DNA from: an uncultured Bacteroidales bacterium
GTDB lineage: Bacteria; Bacteroidota; Bacteroidia; Bacteroidales; F082
Direction of reading: 5' to 3'
Assembly (NCBI GenBank): GCA_905233445.1
Contig: CAJOEP010000013.1
Span: 1 to 64,000, forward strand
Length of the DNA: 64,000 nucleotides
Made by a program: the position numbers and the translations under genes. Positions 31,790-40,441 of the stretch are shown here, piece by piece (the first letter of the stretch is position 1; each line of letters starts with the position of its first letter). The notes beneath the pieces are model-generated. The model ran no database searches and had not been told where the DNA came from. It was given only the letters and a program-made list of their open reading frames with translations.

Positions 31790-31836
31790 CACAATAATAT
31801 AAATTTAACTTCGTTAAACTCTAAAAAAGACTGCTT

Positions 31837-32769
31837 ATGAAGAGTCTTCGTTACTTTTTTTTATTCGGAATAATATTGTTGATGTTCTCGTGCAAGAAAT
31901 TCAGCGGAAGTCAGGAGATTCCCGCCTATCTGAAGATTGAGCCGTGGACGTTGACGACAAATTATGAGATTGAAGGCGCTTCGACGCACGCCATCACCGA
32001 CGCGTGGCTTTATGTCAACGGCAACTATCAGGGCTGCTATGAGATGAAAAACCACGACGACGGAGTTTATGCAATGGTTCCGGTTTTGGAAAAAGGAGAG
32101 AAAAAACTCCAGATATATCCTGGCATTAAGATGAACGGCATTGCCTCGACGAGGGTGCAGTATCCGTTTTACAGACCATATGTTTGCAGTAAGAATCTTG
32201 TTGAAGGCGTAGTGGAAACTATTTCGCCATCGACCAGATATTACAGCGTTGACAGCACTTCTATTTATTTCAAAAAAGAAGCATGGGAGGATTTTGAGGA
32301 TGTCAACAATATCCATTTATACAGAATAGACACGACATATGCGCAGTTGAATCAGATAAGCCATCGCACCAATCCGAATGCATGGCTCGACCCGTTGGAC
32401 ACCATCAACCACTATCGTTCCGGCCATGTGCATCTTGGCGACAGCATCCGGCGTATGGGACTTGCCAGCGCCGAGTTGCACAATCTGCCAACTGTAGGTA
32501 ATTATGTGCTTTTGGAGATGGATTACAAATGCAGTGCCGAAATCCTTATCGGATTATATATTATGTCACCGCAGAACGGCTTGATGGACAAAGAGTTGTA
32601 CTATCTGAAAGCTACAGATACTTGGAAAAAAACATATCTTAATTTCAGCCCGACTATCACCGAGAACAACAGCGCCACTTATTTCAAGTTTTATTTGAAA
32701 GGCACTGTTGCTGAAGGGCAAACGGCTGATTTTTATTTCGACAACATAAAATTGATTTACGTTGACTAA
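31837..32769 (+). CDS. Conserved lipoprotein, function unknown
   Basis: 310 residues. Signal peptide ending LLMFSC-KKFSG marks a lipoprotein. Two beta-rich parts follow: an N-terminal one with PAYLKIEPWTLTTNYEIEGA and IKMNGIASTRVQYPFYRPY, and a C-terminal one that looks like a jelly-roll (YYLKATDTWKKTYLNFSPTI, ADFYFDNIKLIY). I recognise this as a Bacteroidota lipoprotein of unknown role. Its stop overlaps the start of the sugar transferase gene by 8 bases, so both are probably made together. Confidence 0.82.
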   Translation: MKSLRYFFLFGIILLMFSCKKFSGSQEIPAYLKIEPWTLTTNYEIEGASTHAITDAWLYVNGNYQGCYEMKNHDDGVYAMVPVLEKGEKKLQIYPGIKMNGIASTRVQYPFYRPYVCSKNLVEGVVETISPSTRYYSVDSTSIYFKKEAWEDFEDVNNIHLYRIDTTYAQLNQISHRTNPNAWLDPLDTINHYRSGHVHLGDSIRRMGLASAELHNLPTVGNYVLLEMDYKCSAEILIGLYIMSPQNGLMDKELYYLKATDTWKKTYLNFSPTITENNSATYFKFYLKGTVAEGQTADFYFDNIKLIYVD

Positions 32770-34189
32770 AAAAATTAACAAACGGCGACAGACATTTAGA
32801 TACGTCTTGTGGGACTGGATCGCATCCGTCGTGACCTGGTTTATTTTCTTCTGTTTTCGCAAAAGTGTTGAAGATGTTGATGTTCTCGCGGATTTTTCCG
32901 TTGTTACCAGCGACAATAATTTTTGGATGGGTATTGTTTGCATCCCGATGGCTTGGCTATTCCTGTATCTGCTGGCAGGCTCCTATCGGAATGTGTATTC
33001 CAAGTCGCGTGTCAGGGAGTTGGGACAGACGTTTCTCGTGACGCTTATAGGCGCGATAGTTCTGTTTTTCGCATTGATTCTTGACGATAATATCACAAAT
33101 TACAAGATATATTACACCTTGTTCCTTGTGCTTTATGTGCTTCAGTTTGGTTTGACTTACGTCGGGCGACTGATTATCACATCTGTTACGGCGAGGAAGA
33201 TTCATAACGGTGAGATTGGGTTTAACACCTTGATTATCGGAAGCAACGGTAATGCCTGCAAGATTTACAAGGAAATAAAGGAGCAGAGGTTCTCGTCTGG
33301 CAATTATATCGTCGGTTTTGTGAATGTCTTCGACAAAGACGTTTATAAAGTTGAGAAATACATACCTCATCTGGGCAATTACAAAGATGTGGCTCAAGTC
33401 ATTAAAGACAATGATATTGAGGAAGTTATCATCGCTATTGAGCGTTCGGAGACGGAGACCATCGACCGTATTTTGGTGACGCTTGAGAGCATTGACGTGA
33501 CGGTAAAAATCATCCCGTTGATGCACGAGTTTGTGTTCGGTGCTGTCAAGCAGGAAGGTATCTGGCATGCCTCGTTGATACAGATTACTCCGGAGCCTAT
33601 GCCTGTGTGGCAGCAGGTGGCGAAACGAATGTTCGATATTGTGGCATCAATCCTCGTAATCGTCATATTATCACCGGTTTACATTTTCACGGCAATAATG
33701 GTTAAACGCTCGTCGCCAGGCCCGATTTTCTACAAGCAGGAGCGCATCGGGCAGCATGGTGAGCCGTTTAACATGTTGAAATTCAGGAGTATGTATGTCA
33801 ATGCTGAGGATATGGGGCCGCAGCTATCGAAAGACGATGACCCGCGAATCACAAAATGGGGCAAGTTTATGAGGAAAGTGCGTCTCGACGAGATACCACA
33901 GTTCTTCACTGTCCTTGGTGGAAAGATGTCAATTGTGGGCTATCGTCCTGAACGTCAATATTATATCGACCAGATTGTGCAGAAAGCGCCTCATTACAGG
34001 ATGCTTTTGAAGATTAAACCTGGCATCACAAGCTGGGGAGAGGTGAAATTTGGCTATGCCTCGACCGTGGATGAGATGGTTGAACGCCTGAAATACGATA
34101 TCCTTTACATCGAAAACATGAACCTCGCCGTCGATATCAAGATTTTGATTTACACAGCACTGATTGTTATTCAGGGAAGAGGGAAATAG
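32762..34189 (+). CDS. Polyprenyl-phosphate sugar-1-phosphate transferase (WcaJ-like)
   Basis: 475 residues. Four to five N-terminal membrane helices, a CoA-binding-like middle domain (FNTLIIGSNGNACKIYKEI), and the C-terminal bacterial sugar transferase domain: KRMFDIVASILVIVILSPVY, SPGPIFYKQERIG, FNMLKFRSMYVNAED, KVRLDEIPQFFTVL, SIVGYRPERQY. It starts polysaccharide repeat assembly by moving a sugar phosphate onto undecaprenyl phosphate. The start is TTG at 32762; no ATG is nearby and the protein otherwise fits. Its TAG stop is at the edge of an AACTGCC-type repeat. Confidence 0.92.
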   Translation: MTKKINKRRQTFRYVLWDWIASVVTWFIFFCFRKSVEDVDVLADFSVVTSDNNFWMGIVCIPMAWLFLYLLAGSYRNVYSKSRVRELGQTFLVTLIGAIVLFFALILDDNITNYKIYYTLFLVLYVLQFGLTYVGRLIITSVTARKIHNGEIGFNTLIIGSNGNACKIYKEIKEQRFSSGNYIVGFVNVFDKDVYKVEKYIPHLGNYKDVAQVIKDNDIEEVIIAIERSETETIDRILVTLESIDVTVKIIPLMHEFVFGAVKQEGIWHASLIQITPEPMPVWQQVAKRMFDIVASILVIVILSPVYIFTAIMVKRSSPGPIFYKQERIGQHGEPFNMLKFRSMYVNAEDMGPQLSKDDDPRITKWGKFMRKVRLDEIPQFFTVLGGKMSIVGYRPERQYYIDQIVQKAPHYRMLLKIKPGITSWGEVKFGYASTVDEMVERLKYDILYIENMNLAVDIKILIYTALIVIQGRGK

Positions 34190-34292
34190 TTGGAAGTTGG
34201 CAGTTAGCAGTTACCAGTTAACTATCACCCAAAACTGGTAACTGCCAACTGGTAACTGCCAACTGGTAACTGTCAACTGGTAACTGCTAACT
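34187..34292. repeat. Inverted low-complexity repeat, AACTGCC type, copy 2
   Basis: Left arm GGCAGTTAGCAGTTACCAGT, right arm of six or more AACTGGTAACTGCC-like units. It begins at the sugar transferase stop, and on the minus strand it encodes the last residues (LAVTS) and the TGA stop of clpX. Confidence 0.85.
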
Positions 34293-35502
34293 CATTGATT
34301 TTCGATTTCTCAAACTTTTCTTTAGCGTAGTTCAAGTCAACGACGAGTTTGTTCTCGCCGGATGACGGCATATCAAACATTGCGTCGTTGAGGATCGCTT
34401 CCAGGATGGAGCGTAGTCCACGGGCGCCGAGTTTGAATTCGATGCTTTTGTCTACGATGAAATCTAGGACTTCCTCTTTGATTTCCAATGCGATATCGTC
34501 CATACCGAACAGTTTGGTAAACTGCTTGGTGATGGCGTTCTTAGGCTCGGTGAGGATACGTTTGAGGGTGCCACGGTCGAGCGGGTTGAGATAAGTCAAT
34601 ATTGGGAAACGGCCGATTATCTCTGGAATCAAACCGAATTTTTTCAAATCGGACGGCGCGATATATTGGAGCATATTATCGCGGTCGATTTGTTTTTTGA
34701 GGTCGGAGCCGTAGCCGATGGCGTTGGTCCCCACGCGGTTGGCGATAATCTTGTCGATGCCGTCGAAGGCGCCGCCTGCGATGAAGAGGATGTCTTTGGT
34801 GTTGACCTGAATCATCTTCTGTTCAGGATGTTTGCGACCGCCTTGTGGTGGCACGTTTACCACTGTACCTTCGAGGAGTTTCAACATGGCTTGCTGTACG
34901 CCTTCGCCCGACACGTCGCGTGTGATGCTTGGGTTGTCGCCTTTGCGGGCTATCTTGTCGATTTCGTCAATGAAAACGATGCCTTTTTCTGCTGCTGCCA
35001 CGTCGTAGTCGGCAGCTTGGAGCAGCTTCACGAGGATGTTCTCGACATCTTCACCAACGTAGCCTGCCTCAGTGAGCACTGTGGCGTCGGCGATGGCGAA
35101 CGGCACATGGAGCATGCGCGCTATCGTCTTGGCTAACAAGGTCTTACCTGTTCCTGTCTCGCCCACGAGCACGATGTTCGACTTCTCAATTTCGACCTCG
35201 TCGGCGGTATCTTTCTGGTTCAGACGTTTATAGTGGTTATAGACGGCTACCGAAAGCACACGTTTCGCTGCATCCTGCCCGATGACGTACTGGTCGAGGA
35301 AATTCTTGATTTCCAACGGCTTGAGAAGCTTGAAGTCGGGGACTTGCGATTTGCTGCGGTGTTGCATCTCCTCATTCAACAGCTGATGTGCGCGGCTGAC
35401 GCATTCGTCGCAGATGAAACCGTTGATGCCTGAGATCAGAAGGTTGACCTGGCTCTCGGGGCGACCGCAGAAGGAACAGAAATTCTCTTGTTTTTTCGAC
35501 AT
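34273..35502 (-). CDS. clpX: ClpX, ATPase subunit of ClpXP protease
   Basis: Unfolds substrates and feeds them to ClpP. 409 residues. N-terminal zinc finger [11 protein letters not shown] ... FICDECV, Walker [14 protein letters not shown] near residue 115, Walker [20 protein letters not shown] pore loop, and the C-terminal [12 protein letters not shown]. The C-terminus is NELAVTS, where VTS and the stop come from a repeat; the native tail may have been different. Separated from clpP by a CTTTAG-type repeat. Confidence 0.97.
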   Translation of the reverse strand: MSKKQENFCSFCGRPESQVNLLISGINGFICDECVSRAHQLLNEEMQHRSKSQVPDFKLLKPLEIKNFLDQYVIGQDAAKRVLSVAVYNHYKRLNQKDTADEVEIEKSNIVLVGETGTGKTLLAKTIARMLHVPFAIADATVLTEAGYVGEDVENILVKLLQAADYDVAAAEKGIVFIDEIDKIARKGDNPSITRDVSGEGVQQAMLKLLEGTVVNVPPQGGRKHPEQKMIQVNTKDILFIAGGAFDGIDKIIANRVGTNAIGYGSDLKKQIDRDNMLQYIAPSDLKKFGLIPEIIGRFPILTYLNPLDRGTLKRILTEPKNAITKQFTKLFGMDDIALEIKEEVLDFIVDKSIEFKLGARGLRSILEAILNDAMFDMPSSGENKLVVDLNYAKEKFEKSKINELAVTS

Positions 35503-35506
35503 CTTT

Positions 35507-35580
35507 TTAGTCTTTAGTTTTTAGTCTTTAGTCTTTAGCATCTTTTTTTCTAACAACTAACGACTAAAGACTAACGACTA
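35507..35580. repeat. Inverted low-complexity repeat, CTTTAGT/ACTAAAG type
   Basis: Left arm of TTAGTCTTTAG units, right arm AACTAACGACTAAAGACTAA and further bases: folds as a hairpin between clpP and clpX. It reaches the TAG stop of clpP. Confidence 0.82.
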
Positions 35581-36252
35581 TTTATTTTTAATAAGAACTT
35601 CGTCAACCATGCCGTAGGCTTTGGCTTCTTCCGCTGTCATCCAATAGTCGCGGTCGGAGTCGGCCCACACCTTGTCGTACGGTTGTTTGGTGTGCTGAGC
35701 TATGATTTCGTAAAGTTCTTTCTTTATTTTCTGAATCTCACGAGCTGTGATCTCGATGTCAGAAGCCTGTCCCTGCATGCCGCCCATTGGCTGGTGTATC
35801 ATGATGCGTGAGTGCTTGAGTGCCGAGCGTTTTCCGTCGGCGCCGGCGCAGAGCAACACTGCCGCCATCGAGGCCGCCATGCCTGTGCATATTGTCGCCA
35901 CGTCAGGCTGGATGAACTGCATGGTGTCGTAGATGCCGAGACCTGCATACACCGAGCCACCCGGAGAGTTTAAATAAATCTGGATGTCGCGTTTCGGGTC
36001 GGCTGACTCGAGGAAGAGCAGCTGTGCCTGGATGATGTTAGCGACGTAATCGTCAATCTGGTCGCCCAAAAAGATGATGCGGTCCATCATAAGGCGTGAG
36101 AACACGTCCATCTGTGCCACGTTGAGCTGGCGTTCCTCGATGATGGTCGGGGAGATGTAGCTTGTGATGGTGTTGGCGTACTTCTCAAGGCCGAGGCCGT
36201 TGATGCCGCGGTGCTTGGTGGCGTATTTATAGAATTCGTTGTTAGTGTTCAT
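35578..36252 (-). CDS. clpP: ClpP, proteolytic subunit
   Basis: Serine protease ring of ClpXP. 224 residues, with catalytic Ser in CTGMAASMAAVLLCAG, His in SRIMIHQPMGG, and Asp in WADSDRDYWMTAEEAKAYG. The N-terminal about 30 residues are a Bacteroidota-type extension. The ATG overlaps the trigger factor stop by one base (TAATG at 36252), so translation is coupled. Confidence 0.97.
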   Translation of the reverse strand: MNTNNEFYKYATKHRGINGLGLEKYANTITSYISPTIIEERQLNVAQMDVFSRLMMDRIIFLGDQIDDYVANIIQAQLLFLESADPKRDIQIYLNSPGGSVYAGLGIYDTMQFIQPDVATICTGMAASMAAVLLCAGADGKRSALKHSRIMIHQPMGGMQGQASDIEITAREIQKIKKELYEIIAQHTKQPYDKVWADSDRDYWMTAEEAKAYGMVDEVLIKNK

Positions 36253-37376
36253 TATTCAGCAGCTTCTTCTTTCTTTGTTGTCTTCTTGGCGCGAGGCTTT
36301 TTAGCGGCTGGTTTCTCTTCCTGTGGAAGGACAGCCTTCACGAAGCCTTCGTAGTCGGTGTCAACGACTTTCACCTTCATGGCTTTCTTCAAGAAAGCGG
36401 TGACTTTGTTGTCGGCGACCTGGTTCTTGATGTTCTCGCGCTGGTTCTCGTCTTTCAACACTGAGTCGACGATACCGTTGAGACGCTGTTTCATATCGTC
36501 GTCCATGCCTGCGAGGTCGAGCTGGCCGAAGTACATCTTTGTCACGAAGTCGCGGAGTTCTTCTTCTTTGAGGACGAGTTCAGGATTTGCCTTTGCGATA
36601 GTCTCTTCGATGAGCTGCCATCTGAAAGTCTTTGAATAGACGTTGTCGTAGTTCTTTTCGACGTCTTCTTCAGTGATTTTGCCTTCGCTGTTGGCGACGA
36701 TCCAACGTTTCAGGAATGCGTCAGGCATGTCGAACTTAATCTCGCTCACGAGTTTGTCGATGGCGTTGTTGAGGAACATGCGTTCAGCCTCAACAACATA
36801 CTGGCGTTCCATCTCTGTGGCGATTTCCTTGCGGAATGTCTCGACGTCTTTGATATCCTTGCCAGGGAAAATCATCTTGAAGAGTTCTTCGTTGAGTTCC
36901 GGAAGCTTATCATCTTTCTTGTTGCCTTCTTGGATGCGCTTGATTGTCTCGTCGATTTCCTTGTCGGAAGCCTTGATGTTGTAGTCGTTGATGGCGATTT
37001 TACCGAGTTCGACTTTGATTTCCGGCTTCAGACCCACTTCAAAGAAGAAGCTCATTGTTTCCTGAGTCTCAGGATCGGTAGGCTGCTGTTTGTCGGGATC
37101 TGACAGCGGGTAACCCATGACGTCGAGTTTATTCTCGATGATATGATTGTTGAGAGCTTCGGAGACCTTCTTGTTTAACTTGTCGAAAGTGACTGCTGAG
37201 CCGTACATCTTCTCTATCATTCCGAACGGAACTTTACCCTGACGGAAGCCCGGGAGAGTGGCTTTGTGCTGATAGTTCTTCAATTCTTTCTTTACATCTT
37301 CAGCGTAGTCAGCTTTGTCGATGTCGATTTGGATGCTGGCGAGGAGGTCGCCCTTTGCTGTCTGTGTTGTCTTCAT
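36252..37376 (-). CDS. tig: Trigger factor
   Basis: Ribosome-associated folding chaperone. 374 residues, shorter than the E. coli protein (432). N-terminal ribosome-binding domain contains LPGFRQGKVPFGMIEKMYG (the GFRxGKxP signature). The middle part reads VGLKPEIKVELGKIAINDY, and the C-terminal helical arm ends in a Lys/Ala-rich tail KKPRAKKTTKKEEAAE. The peptidyl-prolyl isomerase domain appears reduced or absent, which would explain the length. ATG 37376 fits; a longer frame would run through tRNA-Leu and is rejected. Confidence 0.93.
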   Translation of the reverse strand: MKTTQTAKGDLLASIQIDIDKADYAEDVKKELKNYQHKATLPGFRQGKVPFGMIEKMYGSAVTFDKLNKKVSEALNNHIIENKLDVMGYPLSDPDKQQPTDPETQETMSFFFEVGLKPEIKVELGKIAINDYNIKASDKEIDETIKRIQEGNKKDDKLPELNEELFKMIFPGKDIKDVETFRKEIATEMERQYVVEAERMFLNNAIDKLVSEIKFDMPDAFLKRWIVANSEGKITEEDVEKNYDNVYSKTFRWQLIEETIAKANPELVLKEEELRDFVTKMYFGQLDLAGMDDDMKQRLNGIVDSVLKDENQRENIKNQVADNKVTAFLKKAMKVKVVDTDYEGFVKAVLPQEEKPAAKKPRAKKTTKKEEAAE

Positions 37377-37402
37377 TATCAATAAGTTATTTAATTCTTT
37401 GG

Positions 37403-37484
37403 TGCGGATGAAGGGACTCGAACCCATACTCCTTACGGAACCAGATCCTAAGTCTGGCGCGGCTACCAATTACGCCACATCCGC
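37403..37484 (-). tRNA. tRNA-Leu (anticodon TAG)
   Basis: 82 bases. Acceptor GCGGATG/CATCCGC, D arm GTGGCG... with GGTAG, anticodon stem CCAGA/TCTGG with loop CTTAGGA giving TAG, a long variable arm as expected for Leu, and T arm with GGTTCGAGTCCC. 26 bases upstream of tig on the same strand, probably in one transcript. Confidence 0.95.
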
Positions 37485-37501
37485 AGAAAATTTTGAGGGT
37501 G

Positions 37502-37534
37502 CAAAATTACAAAATTTTTTGATATTATGACGAA
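37502..37534 (-). promoter_or_regulatory. Promoter of tRNA-Leu and tig
   Basis: Minus strand TTCG (37534-37531), 21 bases, TAATTTTG (37509-37502): one mismatch from the Bacteroidota consensus, 17 bases before the tRNA. Confidence 0.65.
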
Positions 37535-37599
37535 TTAAATGAACTTTTTTTATTGTTATAAAATTTTAAATAAAAACACGTTAATATTTTGATTTTTAA

Positions 37600-37607
37600 T
37601 AAATTTG
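37600..37607 (+). promoter_or_regulatory. -7 element for the DUF5723 gene
   Basis: TAAATTTG followed by CA, 33 bases upstream of the ATG. Confidence 0.55.
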
Positions 37608-37640
37608 CATGTTTTTTGAAAGACAAGGCAAAATATTGTT

Positions 37641-39110
37641 ATGAAGAGATTGTGTCTTTTGTTTTTTTTGACATTTTTTATGGTCAGTAACGGCGTTTTC
37701 GCGCAGTTTTTGGGCTCATCGTCCAATTATTCCGGCTCGCGAGGGCTTGCTGTGAATCCGTCACTCATGACAACATCATATGTTTATGCCGATTTGGGAC
37801 TTAATCTGAATTTTTCGGTATATAATGATTTTGCATTCATCCATGCGAGCGATTACTGGAAGCTGTTGAACGGCAATAATATGTCGGATTATTATGTCAA
37901 TGGGAAGAAATATCCCATAGGATTTGTTATTAACGAGAATCCGAAATACGTTTATGAGACACTGGACTTTAACGTTATTTCCGGAATGTATAGCCCTAAC
38001 GGGAAAAGAGCATTCGGTTTTTATGTCAATAATCGTGTTTATACAAACGGAACACGTGTTCCATGGGAGATTCCCGAGGCAAGCGTGGTGACGTTGGAGG
38101 ACGGCGATTATATAGGAAAGAACTATAAATCGGAGGATTCGAGGTTTGGCATGATGGCTTGGTCGGAGGTTGGATTGTCTTATTCTTCAACAGTTTACGA
38201 GCGGTATGACAAAAAAATCGATGTAGGAGTGACATTGAAAGGTCTTATAGGTTATGCTGGCTTGGATGTTGATCTGAATGAGGTTGACAAGGACATTTTG
38301 AGCAAAGACTCTGTCTGTTTGCACAAACTTGACATGACGGCGGCTATGTCGGCACCGGTGAATTATACTCCGAAATTCTCGGAGATGAATTTTTTCAATC
38401 CCGACAAGTTGATAAATGGTTACGGTGTGGGTTTTGACATCGGTATCACTTATACCCGTAAGAAAGATAATAAGGTGAGTTCTTCGGTGAAACGTCCATG
38501 TAACGCTCCGAGAGTGGAGTATTTCTGGAGATTGGGCTTGTCGCTGCTTGATGTCGGGGCGATAAGTTACAATGACAATGCAAGAATTTACAGGTTTCAA
38601 ACCGAAACAGACAAGATATTTGACATTTCGAGGCTTGAGGGTGTCGGTGATTTCAGCTCTTTGATTGACACGGTAAGTCTTATGATAAACGACAACGCCG
38701 GTGATGCTTATGTCGGCAGTGGCTTTATGATGGGACTGCCAACTGCGGTGAGTTTACAGTTCGATTATAACATTTATAAGAGTTTTTATGCCAATGTAAC
38801 ATGGATTCAGCCACTGCGTTTGTTTGAGCGTTCCGCGTTCCGCCAGTCGATGCTGGTGGTCAAGCCGCGTTACGAGTCGATGCTGATGGACATTTCCGTT
38901 CCTGTCACTCTGTATAACTATGATAAAATTTTTGTAGGTTTTGAGGCGAGGTTGGCATTTTTTGCCATCGGGACGCACAACATTTTCAATTACATTGGCA
39001 TAGGTGATTCCAGCGGTCTCGATGTGTATATCGCCTTAAAATTCAATCTTTATAAAGGAAGATGTTTCGGTGGTGTGAGAGACACTTGCTGGAACGCCGA
39101 TTTCAGGTAG
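37641..39110 (+). CDS. DUF5723 family protein, outer-membrane-like
   Basis: 489 residues. Signal peptide MKRLCLLFFLTFFMVSNGVFA. The start of the mature part FLGSSSNYSGSRGLAVNPSL and the many alternating strands (KRAFGFYVNNRVY, VGVTLKGLIGYAG, GFDIGITYTRKK, KIFVGFEARLAFFAIG) look like an outer-membrane beta-barrel. I assign it to DUF5723, a Bacteroidota family of unknown role. It has its own promoter and stands alone. Confidence 0.8.
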   Translation: MKRLCLLFFLTFFMVSNGVFAQFLGSSSNYSGSRGLAVNPSLMTTSYVYADLGLNLNFSVYNDFAFIHASDYWKLLNGNNMSDYYVNGKKYPIGFVINENPKYVYETLDFNVISGMYSPNGKRAFGFYVNNRVYTNGTRVPWEIPEASVVTLEDGDYIGKNYKSEDSRFGMMAWSEVGLSYSSTVYERYDKKIDVGVTLKGLIGYAGLDVDLNEVDKDILSKDSVCLHKLDMTAAMSAPVNYTPKFSEMNFFNPDKLINGYGVGFDIGITYTRKKDNKVSSSVKRPCNAPRVEYFWRLGLSLLDVGAISYNDNARIYRFQTETDKIFDISRLEGVGDFSSLIDTVSLMINDNAGDAYVGSGFMMGLPTAVSLQFDYNIYKSFYANVTWIQPLRLFERSAFRQSMLVVKPRYESMLMDISVPVTLYNYDKIFVGFEARLAFFAIGTHNIFNYIGIGDSSGLDVYIALKFNLYKGRCFGGVRDTCWNADFR

Positions 39111-39118
39111 TTTTTCGT

Positions 39119-40210
39119 TTATTTTTTCACGTTGAGAGCCTCGCGTAAGGCGTTGCCCATCAGCATGAAAGCCAGCACGAGCAGCATGATTGCGATGCCA
39201 GGGAGGATGGCGAGGAAGGCGTCATCGAGGATGATGTAGGCGTAGTTTTCCTTTATCATCGAGCCCCACGACGGCATTGGAGGCTGCACGCCGATGCCTA
39301 GGAAACTCAGACCCGCTTCGAGAAGTATGGCGGTGGCGAAATTAGCCGCCGAGATCACGATTATCGGGTTGATGATGTTAGGGATGATATGGCGGATGAT
39401 GATTCTGGCGTTTTTGAAGCCTAAAGCACGTCCCGCCTCCACGAAAGTCGTTTCACGGATGGAGAGGATTTGGCCTCTTGTGACGCGCGCCACCTCGACC
39501 CACATGGTGAGGCCGACGGCGATGAACACCTGCACCACGCCCTTGCCGAGAGCGAACGTTATCGCTATGACTATCAACAAAGTAGGCAGCGACCAAACCA
39601 CATTGATAAGCCACATTGTCACGTCGTCGACACGGCCTCGGAAGAAGCCGCCGAGGCCTCCGACAAACAGGCCTATGATCACTGAAAGGAATACGGCTAT
39701 GAAGCCGACGCTGAAACTGATTCGTGTGCCCAGGACGAGGCGGCTCAGGAAGTCGCGCCCGAACTGGTCGGTGCCGAGGTGATATTTGCGGTGAACAACA
39801 GGATTTTCAGGCAAAAAAGCGTTGTCGATGACTTCTTCTTGAACTGAGCCGTTATGCTCGGGATTGAAAATATAGACTGTTGTTGTATTTTCTTCAATTT
39901 TTAAAGAATCGAATGGAATCTGGCGGTAAGGCGAGGGCTGCCCGCTCCAAAGTTTTTTGAAAAATCCCACTTTTTCGACCTTTGTCGGCTTGTTGACGAG
40001 CAAGATATCGACTTCGAAGCCCGGTTTCTGGGTTGAGATTTCGAGAATCTGAGTGTTCGCATCTGGCGTATTGTCTGGGATGATGAAATATGCGAAGACC
40101 GCCGTCAGTGCGCATAAGATAATGAAAACCAACGATATCATTCCCGCCACGTTTTTTTTGTAACGTCGCCAGGCGAGCTGGGAAGGGGAGAGGAAGTCGT
40201 TGTTTTTCAT
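39119..40210 (-). CDS. ABC transporter permease, OppC/DppC type
   Basis: 363 residues. Peptide/nickel-type permease with six membrane helices and the usual C-terminal core. YHLGTDQFGRDFLSRLVLG is the family signature before helix 2. The EAA loop is EAGRALGFKNARIIIRHIIPN, followed by LEAGLSFLGIGVQPPMPSWG. A periplasmic insertion of about 100 residues after helix 1 is typical for the Bacteroidota form. No substrate-binding protein or ATPase gene is adjacent, so its partners lie elsewhere. Promoter element TATTTTTG at 40248-40241. Confidence 0.93.
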   Translation of the reverse strand: MKNNDFLSPSQLAWRRYKKNVAGMISLVFIILCALTAVFAYFIIPDNTPDANTQILEISTQKPGFEVDILLVNKPTKVEKVGFFKKLWSGQPSPYRQIPFDSLKIEENTTTVYIFNPEHNGSVQEEVIDNAFLPENPVVHRKYHLGTDQFGRDFLSRLVLGTRISFSVGFIAVFLSVIIGLFVGGLGGFFRGRVDDVTMWLINVVWSLPTLLIVIAITFALGKGVVQVFIAVGLTMWVEVARVTRGQILSIRETTFVEAGRALGFKNARIIIRHIIPNIINPIIVISAANFATAILLEAGLSFLGIGVQPPMPSWGSMIKENYAYIILDDAFLAILPGIAIMLLVLAFMLMGNALREALNVKK

Positions 40211-40240
40211 TAGTTAGTCAGTTGTTCAGTTATTTTTTTG

Positions 40241-40248
40241 CAAAAATA
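40241..40248 (-). promoter_or_regulatory. -7 element for the OppC-like gene
   Basis: TATTTTTG followed by C on the minus strand, 30 bases upstream of ATG 40210. Confidence 0.55.
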
Positions 40249-40260
40249 GGAATTTTTTTA

Positions 40261-40294
40261 AATCTCTCGCAGATCTCGCAGAAAACGCAGAAAA
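40261..40294. repeat. Low-complexity repeat, CTGCGAGA type (intergenic copy)
   Basis: On the minus strand reads TTTTCTGCGTTTTCTGCGAG followed by ATCTGCGAGAGATT. The same word set occurs in frame inside murC at 58034-58068. Confidence 0.65.
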
Positions 40295-40390
40295 TTTCTT
40301 CCACGGTTCTTCCACAATTGATTTAGTTCGCTGGCGCGAACAGATCTCGCGGAGCATGACCAATGTTATGTCATTTAATCTATAAATTTC

Positions 40391-40421
40391 TTGCATTTTC
40401 CAAAATCATTTCCTAATTTTG
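40391..40421 (+). promoter_or_regulatory. Promoter of the Sel1/FGE-like lipoprotein gene
   Basis: TTG (40391-40393), 20 bases, TAATTTTG (40414-40421), then C. Near-ideal Bacteroidota promoter, 20 bases upstream of ATG 40442. Confidence 0.75.
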
Positions 40422-40441
40422 CAATTCAAATACATTGTATC

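Noticed and set aside
36252-37469. Trigger factor start at 37469
   Set aside because: The extension reads through tRNA-Leu; the family begins at MKTTQTAKGDLLAS (37376).
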